From NCBI GenBank assembly GCA_031262625.1, contig JAISHJ010000014.1, positions 1-15,668 of the forward strand: a stretch of DNA of 15,668 nt. Reading direction: 5' to 3'. This DNA comes from Ruminococcus sp. (GTDB taxonomy: Bacteria; Bacillota; Clostridia; Oscillospirales; Ruminococcaceae). Under the pieces are notes generated by a model, which was not told the DNA's origin, made no database searches, and was given only the letters and a program-made list of their open reading frames with translations. A program made the position numbers and the translations under genes. Positions 1 to 5,164 of this stretch are shown here, one piece after another; position 1 is the stretch's first letter; each line of letters begins with the position of its first letter.

Positions 1-753
1 GAATCTGTCGAGTCAATCTTCGGGATTTCTCACATAACTGTTGACGGGGTGACGGGCAAAATTTCCCCTGTTCCCGAAAATGACTTCTTTATAGAATTTA
101 TCGGCGATTCCATAACCTGCGGTTATGGGGTTGACGATCCTGTTAAGGAACATAATTTCTCCACCGCAACCGAAGACTTCACCGACACCTATGCTTACAT
201 AACCGCGGAGAATTTAAGTGCTGATTACAGTGCTGTTGCTTATTCCGGGCATGGTATCATTTCCGGTTACACCGGCAACGGCGTTAAGCAGCCCGGACAG
301 ATTGTTCCGAGATTTTACTCGAAAGTCGGTAATTCATACGATACAGCCGGCGGAAAAAATATTTCCGAAATTGAGTGGAGTTTCCCCCGCGAACCTGACT
401 TGATAGTAATAAATCTCGGTTCAAATGACGACAGCTACTGCGGTAGTGACATCGAACGTCAGAGGGAATTCGTCGAAAAATACGTTGAATTTTTAGCAGA
501 AATAAGGAAACTTAACCCGAACGCCGCTATACTTTGCTCTCTCGGAGTGTTAGGCGACAGGCTGTGCCCATGTGTTGAAGAAGCGGCGGCTTCATACACC
601 GAAGACACCGGAGACAGTAATATTTATACCCTTCGCTTTGAGGTACAAAACGGCGAATTCGGCTACGCCGCAGACTGGCACCCCTCCGCCGGGACACATG
701 AACAGATGGCAACTAAACTAACCACTTGGATTGAGAATAATATTATTATTTAA
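1..753 (+). CDS. CE2-like SGNH/GDSL carbohydrate esterase, C-terminal part (5' truncated by window)
   Basis: The reading frame is open from base 1, so this is the 3' part of a longer gene; about 250 residues are visible. The GTG at 49 is an internal valine. Visible chain: a short beta-strand-rich piece, then an SGNH hydrolase domain. Block I is FIEFIGDSITCGYGV with nucleophile Ser at visible residue 37, SGHG follows, block III is NLGSND (Asn near 142), and block V is DWHPS with Asp 225 and His 227. The FIEFIGDSIT wording and a preceding beta-sandwich-like segment match carbohydrate esterase family 2, which removes acetyl groups from xylan and other plant polysaccharides. Whether it is secreted cannot be judged because the N-terminus is missing. 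It ends at a bidirectional terminator shared with thiT. The SGNH call is firm; CE2 and the substrate are inferred. Confidence 0.82.
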   Translation, partial: ESVESIFGISHITVDGVTGKISPVPENDFFIEFIGDSITCGYGVDDPVKEHNFSTATEDFTDTYAYITAENLSADYSAVAYSGHGIISGYTGNGVKQPGQIVPRFYSKVGNSYDTAGGKNISEIEWSFPREPDLIVINLGSNDDSYCGSDIERQREFVEKYVEFLAEIRKLNPNAAILCSLGVLGDRLCPCVEEAAASYTEDTGDSNIYTLRFEVQNGEFGYAADWHPSAGTHEQMATKLTTWIENNIII

Positions 754-761
754 CCAATTGA

Positions 762-803
762 AAAAAACCTCTCGGAAACTGAACTGTCTCCGAGAGATTT
801 TTT
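762..803. terminator. Bidirectional intrinsic terminator between the esterase gene and thiT
   Basis: There is a perfect 8-bp inverted repeat, CTCTCGGA (769-776) and TCCGAGAG (789-796), with a 12-base loop. A run of seven A lies on its left and six T on its right, so it works as a U-tract terminator on both strands. It sits 15 bases past the esterase stop on the plus strand and just past the thiT stop (811-809) on the minus strand. Confidence 0.9.
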
Positions 804-808
804 ATCAT

Positions 809-1378
809 TTATGCCAAAAGAAGTTTTCGCGATGCCGGAATCTTAAAGAGTGCTACTGCACCCGCAATGGTGAGAATCATCTCAGGCAGAATGTACGAAC
901 CATTATATGCAAGGGAATAAAGGTAAACATTCCAGCCTTCCGGACACCATGTTGCGAAGACAATTGAACCGGATATAAAATGACATACAAACCTGATTAC
1001 CAAAGATAACGTTATTCCGGCGCAAATTCGCGGAACGGTTTTACTGCCGAAGATTCCGGATAAACCGAGTGCGGTAAAGGGCAGTATGTAATCGAAAGCA
1101 ATACAGCCGATCCATGTTTTCAAGGTTAAGCCCCAAGTCATTATGCTCCCCAAGTCAAACATTATCTGCGTTAATGAGTATAAAAACGCACAGACAAGCC
1201 CCCATTTTACGCCGTATTTAAGCGAGAGAAGGCAGATAGGGAGCATGGAAAGAAGGGTTATAGAACCTCCGAGCGGTAATGCCATCAGCTTTATGTTTGA
1301 CAGCGCGGCGGCGAGTGCGATTAGTATCGCGGAGGTTACGAGACGGACGAGAAGTCTGCTTTGCACTTGTGTGTTCAT
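809..1378 (-). CDS. thiT: ECF transporter S component for thiamine (ThiT)
   Basis: This is a 189-residue, very hydrophobic protein with about six membrane spans. It resembles ThiT, the thiamine-binding S component that docks with the shared EcfA/EcfA'/EcfT energising module. Features seen: an alanine-rich first helix (AILIALAAAL, 17-26) of the kind that contacts EcfT, the segment PLGGSITLLSMLPI (35-48) typical of ECF S proteins, several tryptophans (82, 89, 144, 149), and YNGSY (158-162) near the C-terminus, matching the part of ThiT that lines the thiamine pocket. The start at 1378 is chosen because AGGAG sits 7 bases upstream; a longer frame to 1492 would run through the leader terminator. 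No ECF ATPase or EcfT gene is in the window, as expected when the module is shared. The TPP riboswitch upstream strongly supports thiamine as the substrate. Confidence 0.92.
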   Translation of the reverse strand: MNTQVQSRLLVRLVTSAILIALAAALSNIKLMALPLGGSITLLSMLPICLLSLKYGVKWGLVCAFLYSLTQIMFDLGSIMTWGLTLKTWIGCIAFDYILPFTALGLSGIFGSKTVPRICAGITLSLVIRFVCHFISGSIVFATWCPEGWNVYLYSLAYNGSYILPEMILTIAGAVALFKIPASRKLLLA

Positions 1379-1436
1379 AAAATTACTCCTGAAAATAATT
1401 TCTGAATAATTAAAAGCTATAATTAAAAAGCAAATA

Positions 1437-1465
1437 AAAAAACGTTCACGGAAATCGTAAACGTT
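1437..1465 (-). terminator. Riboswitch-controlled intrinsic terminator in the thiT leader
   Basis: On the minus strand a 10-base arm, AACGTTTACG (1465-1456), pairs with CGTGAACGTT (1450-1441) across a 5-base loop, with one G-T wobble. A run of six T follows (1442-1437). It lies between the TPP aptamer and the thiT Shine-Dalgarno site, so it is most likely the expression platform. Between aptamer and terminator, TTCAAAGCT (1487-1479) can pair with AGCTTTTTTGAA (1475-1464) using a TTT bulge. That pairing would take up the 3' side of aptamer stem P1 and touch the base of the terminator, which makes it a candidate antiterminator (inference). Confidence 0.85.
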
Positions 1466-1483
1466 CAAAAAAGCTTTTAGCTT

Positions 1484-1614
1484 TGAATGCACCTACGACG
1501 GCATTATCCGTATCAGGTTACGGGTCAAAGCTATGATCGGATATTACTCCGAAATCTCAACCGCTTTATCTCAGCCTCGGTCAGTCAATCGACTGTATGA
1601 AGCCCCCCTATTCA
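1484..1614 (-). promoter_or_regulatory. TPP riboswitch (THI element) upstream of thiT
   Basis: Read on the minus strand, the canonical parts appear in order: P1 5' arm TGAAT (1614-1610), the GGGG-rich P2 5' strand, a P3 stem GCTTC/GAGGC containing an extra CAGTC-GATT-GACTG hairpin, CTGAGA (1574-1569), the P2 3' strand ACCC, ACCTGAT, the P5 hairpin ACGG-ATAATG-CCGT, CGTAGGT, and the P1 3' arm ATTCA (1488-1484). Between CTGAGA and ACCC there is a long optional stem, AAAGC pairing with GCTTT and holding a nested CGGA/TCCG hairpin. The aptamer binds thiamine pyrophosphate. Because a terminator follows, TPP should switch off thiT. Confidence 0.96.
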
Positions 1615-1623
1615 GTTATATTT

Positions 1624-1632
1624 ATTTTAGCA
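1624..1632 (-). promoter_or_regulatory. Extended -10 promoter of thiT
   Basis: On the minus strand TGCTAAAAT forms an extended -10 (TGn followed by TAAAAT, 1632-1624). It would start transcription near 1616, two bases before the riboswitch P1 stem at 1614. No convincing -35 hexamer is visible at 17-base spacing, as is usual for extended -10 promoters. Confidence 0.55.
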
Positions 1633-1673
1633 GAAAAAGATGAATAAAAAATAAAGTTTTTGTAGAATAATCG

Positions 1674-2540
1674 TTAACTTTTCTTTTGAAGTTTTGTTGA
1701 CAGTATCGAAAGTCCGAAAAATAAAAATGTTGACAAACCTAAGACTAACGCTGACGACCAAAAACCGCTTGTGAAATCGCCGTAAGTAAAAGTCACTCCG
1801 AATATTCTGTAGATTTCCGTTCTCATATTTTCGTCCGGGAAAGCCGCAGAAAGTTCATCACCTATGATTGCAATTTTATACATACTTGCGGCGTGTGACA
1901 TTGGGAAACATTTTATTACCCAACCGACACCTTCCGGCAGCTGACCTATCGGAATATAGATACCCATTATAAAGCCGATCAGAGTTCCGAGGACCGTTGA
2001 AAAAGCAGTGAATGCAGAGGGTGTTTTTATGAATGTCGAGAGAAAATATACAAAAGCGTTTCCGCACAGTACCGAGAGAATGAGTGTTATAAAAATCATA
2101 CCGAAACTCTGTGCAGATGGTATTTCGCCGCCTAAAATCAGGATATAGCCCTGTGACAGAATAAGTGCTATTAATGTCATAATGCCGCTGCAAACAGCAG
2201 AGCCGATTATGTATGACAGAACGGTTTTTTCTCGCTTTACGGGAGATGTCAAAAAGTCTTTTCCCGCACCTGTTTTATCCATAACAGAAATACCGAGTGC
2301 ACCCGCTGCTGCCGTTACGGAGGTAACTGCAACCATTCCCGGAAGAATTATCCCCGAAGCGATAACATCAAGTTTATCTTTTGTATCAGGCGACAGACCC
2401 GGTATATCGGCGAAGTTGTCAACCATCACGCCGCCTAAAAAAAGCGCGTATAAAGCAATGATTATAAATACTGCAAGTAATGAAAAAAATACGCTCGCTT
2501 TATCGCGGAAAAAAAGTGTTATATTTCTCTTAATTAACAT
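1674..2540 (-). CDS. ABC-2 type transporter permease
   Basis: This 288-residue membrane protein has six likely spans (about 18-38, 60-86, 107-130, 145-170, 178-197 and 261-281) and a larger outside loop between spans five and six. Spacing and composition fit the ABC-2/DrrB-like permease family, which with a separate ATPase exports drugs, lipids, peptides or polysaccharide. The ATG (2540-2538) shares one base with the ATPase stop (TGATG), and GGAGG lies 9 bases upstream inside the ATPase gene, so the two are translationally coupled in equal amounts. The substrate cannot be read from the sequence. Its genes lie downstream of lytTR-DUF3021, an arrangement that often goes with export of, or immunity to, antimicrobial compounds; that role is inferred only. 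No terminator was seen past its stop. Confidence 0.85.
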   Translation of the reverse strand: MLIKRNITLFFRDKASVFFSLLAVFIIIALYALFLGGVMVDNFADIPGLSPDTKDKLDVIASGIILPGMVAVTSVTAAAGALGISVMDKTGAGKDFLTSPVKREKTVLSYIIGSAVCSGIMTLIALILSQGYILILGGEIPSAQSFGMIFITLILSVLCGNAFVYFLSTFIKTPSAFTAFSTVLGTLIGFIMGIYIPIGQLPEGVGWVIKCFPMSHAASMYKIAIIGDELSAAFPDENMRTEIYRIFGVTFTYGDFTSGFWSSALVLGLSTFLFFGLSILSTKLQKKS

Positions 2541-3382
2541 CAGCTTAAGCCTCCGGTAAGATTTAAGAACACATCATCGAGTGTTCCGTTTATTATTTCG
2601 ATATTCTCAATTTCGTCTTGATTATCAATTATAAAAGGTATCGCATCGGTTGTTCTCGCAAGGTCTTTCTCGAGCGTTTTACCGTTTTTATAAAGTACTT
2701 TCAGTTTGTCGGTACAAAACCGCTCTTTAAGCGAAACAGGCGTACCCTCTGCTCTGATTTCACCCTTCTCGATAACTACAATATTATCGCTTTCCGCCGC
2801 TTCTTCCATATAATGAGTAGTTAGGAAAACAGTTGTACCGTGTTCTTTTTGCAGACTGCGGATAAGATCCCATATATCACAGCGTGTTTTCGGATCAAGC
2901 CCGGTAGTGGGTTCATCAAGAAAGAGAATTTCCGGAGTATGTACAAGTGCGCGCGCAATATCAGCACGACGGCGTTGTCCGCCGGAAAGCGTTTTATAGC
3001 GACGGTCGGCATAGTCAATCCCGGTGAGTTTAATCGCTCTGTCTGCCGCTTCTGCGGTATTTTTTATTTCGGGGTAAAGGCTTGCGCGAACGCATAGGTT
3101 TTCATAAACAGTGAGTTCTTTGTCTAAAATGCTGTCCTGAAAAACAATACCGATTAGACCTCGGATTTTCTCTGAATCTTTTTCGATATCATATCCGCCG
3201 ATATTAACCTGCCCGGATGTTTTCTGTAAAAGTGTTGTCAATACACTTATTGTAGTTGATTTTCCCGCACCGTTTGTTCCTAAAAATGAGAACAGCGAAC
3301 CTTTTTCTACCGTAAAACTTATATCGTTTACAGCTTTTATATTTCCGTAATTTTTAACTAAATTCTCGACTTCAATAATCAT
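2540..3382 (-). CDS. ABC-2 type transporter ATP-binding protein (DrrA/CcmA-like)
   Basis: This is a 280-residue ATPase. Walker A is GTNGAGKST (35-43), Q-loop Gln 82, signature LSGGQ (132-136), Walker B ILFLDEP (152-158), D-loop GLD (161-163) and switch His 190 in TTHYMEEA. The C-terminal extension (about 215-280) is typical of ATPases paired with ABC-2 exporters. The ATG at 3382 is chosen because homology begins at MIIEVENLVK; a longer frame from 3427 would include the promoter and operator. The Shine-Dalgarno site is poor (GGTGG, 3391-3387). A strong promoter, a dyad and a direct repeat sit just upstream. It energises the overlapping permease at the inner face of the membrane. Confidence 0.93.
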   Translation of the reverse strand: MIIEVENLVKNYGNIKAVNDISFTVEKGSLFSFLGTNGAGKSTTISVLTTLLQKTSGQVNIGGYDIEKDSEKIRGLIGIVFQDSILDKELTVYENLCVRASLYPEIKNTAEAADRAIKLTGIDYADRRYKTLSGGQRRRADIARALVHTPEILFLDEPTTGLDPKTRCDIWDLIRSLQKEHGTTVFLTTHYMEEAAESDNIVVIEKGEIRAEGTPVSLKERFCTDKLKVLYKNGKTLEKDLARTTDAIPFIIDNQDEIENIEIINGTLDDVFLNLTGGLS

Positions 3383-3400
3383 TTTACCACCAAATAAAAA

Positions 3401-3425
3401 GAGTATAGGAATATAACCTATACTC
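3401..3425. repeat. Perfect 9-bp dyad at the transcription start of the ABC exporter genes
   Basis: GAGTATAGG (3401-3409) and CCTATACTC (3417-3425) are perfect inverted copies around a 7-base centre. The dyad begins exactly where the -10 box (3431-3426) ends, so it covers the expected start site near 3419, a classic operator position for a repressor. For a transcript reading through from lytTR-DUF3021 the same bases would form a hairpin followed by TTTTT, so it could also act as a terminator. Both readings are inference; the dyad itself is plain in the sequence. Confidence 0.7.
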
Positions 3426-3454
3426 AATATACTAAATCTAAACTATAAAATCAA
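3426..3454 (-). promoter_or_regulatory. Sigma-A promoter of the ABC exporter genes
   Basis: The minus strand shows TTGATT (3454-3449), a spacer of exactly 17 bases, and TATATT (3431-3426). This is close to consensus and lies in the 114-base gap between the DUF3021 gene and the ATPase gene. The expected start is near 3419 and the leader about 37 bases. Confidence 0.75.
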
Positions 3455-3464
3455 GCGATTTTTT

Positions 3465-3495
3465 GTAAGTTGCATTTTCGTTATAGTAAGATGCA
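3465..3495. promoter_or_regulatory. Candidate LytTR binding site: direct repeat with 21-bp period
   Basis: GTAAGTTGCA (3465-3474) and GTAAGATGCA (3486-3495) differ at one base and repeat with a period of 21 bp, two helical turns. LytTR-family regulators (AgrA, ComE, BrsR, HdrR) are known to bind two roughly 9-bp direct repeats about 12 bp apart, just upstream of a -35 box. Here the pair ends 10 bp from the -35 hexamer (3454-3449) of the ABC promoter, and a lytTR gene lies immediately upstream. The match of spacing, position and neighbour is strong; binding by this particular protein is inferred. Confidence 0.65.
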
Positions 3496-3496
3496 A

Positions 3497-3904
3497 TTAT
3501 TTCTGATTTTTAATCTTTTCATTAATCTTTTGGGCAAGCTTTTTTTCGCCGCGAAAACCGATATAAGTTGTTGTACAAAAAACCAACAAGAAAAATGTTA
3601 TGAAGAAAGGCAGTTGTCTTATTTCAAGCCAACCGAAAAGCAACAGCAATACTACAACAACAGCAACAGTAAAGACAAAATGTAAAATCCGTCTTATGAT
3701 AAATTCACGGCGCGACGGGTCTTTTTTTGAAAACAATATCATTGCCGGGATGACAGAGCAAAACGAGAGGAGAGGTATTTTCAACAGATAATCGGGAGTG
3801 ATATTTTCACCGGGAAAATAGATATACAAAACCGCGGCAACAAACAAAGTAATAAATGTATTTATAACACAAAACGCAAGGAAATACCATTTCAGTTTTT
3901 TCAT
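3497..3904 (-). CDS. DUF3021-type four-span membrane protein, LytTR partner
   Basis: This 135-residue protein has four likely membrane helices (about 6-29, 41-59, 73-91 and 98-117), basic ends and a Lys-rich tail. Size, topology and position right after a lytTR gene match DUF3021 proteins. In streptococcal LytTR systems such as HdrRM and BrsRM a small membrane protein restrains the LytTR regulator; a similar inhibitor or sensor role here is inferred from that analogy. The ATG overlaps the lytTR stop as ATGA (3904-3901), and GGAGG (3917-3913) sits 8 bases upstream, so the two are translationally coupled. The stop falls two bases from the candidate LytTR direct repeat. Confidence 0.75.
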   Translation of the reverse strand: MKKLKWYFLAFCVINTFITLFVAAVLYIYFPGENITPDYLLKIPLLSFCSVIPAMILFSKKDPSRREFIIRRILHFVFTVAVVVVLLLLFGWLEIRQLPFFITFFLLVFCTTTYIGFRGEKKLAQKINEKIKNQK

Positions 3905-4335
3905 ATCCCGAACCTCCGCTTAAGTGACGATACGTAAGAACGCGAAATAATAACCTTTTCTTTGTTATCAAGTTCTGCGATAAACCGCCCTCCGCCTGCC
4001 GGGCTTACGCTCTTTATCTTTGAAACATTAACAAGCGTTTGCTTCGATATGCGTAAAAAATCACCGCTCGACAGAATCTCTTCTGCTTCGTAAAGTTTAA
4101 GTCTGCTTTGGTAGACTTTTTCTTTAGTGTAGATGAATGTTTTAAGATCAACGCTTTCTGCGTAGTAAACTTCTTTTGTGTCGAGAATAAAGCTTTCGCC
4201 ATCCGAAAATACTGTAAGCGAGTCCGGGCATTTGAGGAGATTTACCGCCTTAACGGTATTGTCCGTCAAACTCCGAACCCGCAAAATACAGGTTTCTTCT
4301 TCATCGGGTGCTATGTTTTCGATTATTATTTTCAT
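3901..4335 (-). CDS. LytTR-family DNA-binding transcriptional regulator
   Basis: This is a 144-residue protein with a short N-terminal part and a LytTR DNA-binding domain over about 45-144. Marks of the family: EVYYAESVDLKTFIYT (55-70), GDFLRISKQTLVNVSKI (91-107) and IISRSYVSSLKRRFG (129-143). No receiver domain is present, so it is a stand-alone regulator rather than a two-component response regulator. The overlapping downstream membrane protein is the likely signal partner, and the ABC exporter preceded by a LytTR-type direct repeat is the likely target. The only ATG is at 4335, with no recognisable Shine-Dalgarno site in front of it (the bases read TTACATAGAAT), which is unusual in this window. 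A 13-bp dyad lies 13 bases further upstream. Confidence 0.88.
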   Translation of the reverse strand: MKIIIENIAPDEEETCILRVRSLTDNTVKAVNLLKCPDSLTVFSDGESFILDTKEVYYAESVDLKTFIYTKEKVYQSRLKLYEAEEILSSGDFLRISKQTLVNVSKIKSVSPAGGGRFIAELDNKEKVIISRSYVSSLKRRFGI

Positions 4336-4348
4336 ATTCTATGTAATA

Positions 4349-4385
4349 ATTTTTCGGTATTCCATCGAGTGAAATACCGAAAAAT
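4349..4385. repeat. 13-bp perfect inverted repeat between the kinase gene and lytTR
   Basis: ATTTTTCGGTATT (4349-4361) and AATACCGAAAAAT (4373-4385) are perfect inverted copies around an 11-base loop. It begins 14 bases after the kinase stop on the minus strand, where a terminator would be expected, but the T run is on the 5' arm and the A run on the 3' arm, so there is no U-tract after the stem. It could be a 3'-end stabilising hairpin or weak terminator for the valS operon, or an operator for lytTR, whose start is 13 bases away. Confidence 0.6.
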
Positions 4386-4399
4386 CATATTGTTGAGTT

Positions 4400-5149
4400 C
4401 TACTCGTACCAAACTACGTCAATCCATTTGTTCAGGAAGTCGCGTTCGCTGTCGATTTTCTTTACAGATTGTGTTGCGGCTACAATCGGCAGCCATTTTT
4501 GAACATAACGCTTGTCACGTCCGCTCTTTTCGCAGTATATGTCAAAGTAGCGATCGGCTATGTCGGTATTGCCTTTTAAGCAGAAAAGAAGATATGTGCG
4601 GGCAACGTCTGCGGAAGCGTTGCCTTGTGTTGCGTGCGCCCAGTCAAGGATAAAGGGTGTGCCGTCCTCGGTTATGAGGATATTTGAAGGATTAAAGTCA
4701 CCGTGACAGAGCCGTATTTTCGTCGGCATTGCTTCAAGCCGCATTGAAAGTTCCCACTTTGTATCGCCGTCAAGGTCGGAATCGGTAATCTTTTGGTTGA
4801 ATTTATCCTTCATTTTACGAAGACCGGGGCAGTGGTGAGCGTGAATACTCATCTGTAGGTCGGTGAACATATTAAGATATTCATCAATTTTGTCGGGGTT
4901 ATCTTTTATCAGCTTCGAGAGCGGAGTACCCTCGATATATTTTGTGACGATAGACCACTTTCCGTCAACAGTGTTTACGCCGAGAAGCTTCGGAACGGCA
5001 ATACCTGTTTCCTCTACTCTGGCAAGGTTCAAAGCTTCGTTTAATATATCCGCTTTGGAGTAATCTGCGTCAAACATCTTTATCGTTTTGTCGTCTTCAC
5101 GCAGTATTACCTTGTGGGATCTGGTTGCGATAGTTATAGTTTCGTTCAT
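4400..5149 (-). CDS. APH/choline-kinase-fold phosphotransferase, substrate unknown
   Basis: This is a 249-residue protein of the aminoglycoside phosphotransferase fold. Visible motifs: a likely ATP-site Lys (24, in KTIKMF), hinge-like VTKYIEGTPL (68-77), Brenner motif HGDFNPSNIL (149-158, with catalytic Asp 151 and Asn 156), and metal-binding Asp 169 in FILDWAH. Later Asp 181 in ADVAR is typical of the family. Start 5149 is preferred over 5176 because AAGGGGG lies 8 bases upstream. That site overlaps the adhE stop, so translation is coupled to adhE. The fold is shared by antibiotic kinases, choline, homoserine and sugar kinases; nothing here points to antibiotic resistance. Its place behind adhE suggests a metabolic or regulatory phosphorylation, which is inference. 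Confidence 0.82.
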   Translation of the reverse strand: MNETITIATRSHKVILREDDKTIKMFDADYSKADILNEALNLARVEETGIAVPKLLGVNTVDGKWSIVTKYIEGTPLSKLIKDNPDKIDEYLNMFTDLQMSIHAHHCPGLRKMKDKFNQKITDSDLDGDTKWELSMRLEAMPTKIRLCHGDFNPSNILITEDGTPFILDWAHATQGNASADVARTYLLFCLKGNTDIADRYFDIYCEKSGRDKRYVQKWLPIVAATQSVKKIDSERDFLNKWIDVVWYE

Positions 5150-5157
5150 TATTAATT

Positions 5158-5164
5158 CCCCCTT
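5158..5164 (-). promoter_or_regulatory. Shine-Dalgarno site of the kinase gene overlapping the adhE stop
   Basis: AAGGGGG on the minus strand (5164-5158) uses two bases of the adhE TAA (5165-5163) and lies 8 bases before the ATG at 5149. It fixes the kinase start and implies that ribosomes finishing adhE can restart on the kinase. Confidence 0.7.

Noticed and set aside
49..753. GTG at 49 as the true start of the esterase
   Set aside because: The frame is open back to base 1 with in-family beta-strand sequence before it and no ribosome site; the gene is truncated by the window edge.
809..1492. Longer thiT starting at 1492
   Set aside because: It would run through the leader terminator and into the riboswitch; AGGAG and family alignment place the start at 1378.
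4349..4385. Calling the 13-bp dyad a standard intrinsic terminator
   Set aside because: The T run is on the 5' arm and the A run on the 3' arm, so no U-tract follows the stem on either strand.
4108..4653. 181-residue plus-strand frame across lytTR and the kinase gene
   Set aside because: Cys/Phe/Arg-rich antisense composition, crosses two well-supported genes and a dyad, and has no ribosome site.
4400..5149. Aminoglycoside resistance gene
   Set aside because: Only the general APH kinase fold is visible; there is no close resemblance to a known resistance enzyme and the neighbours are metabolic.
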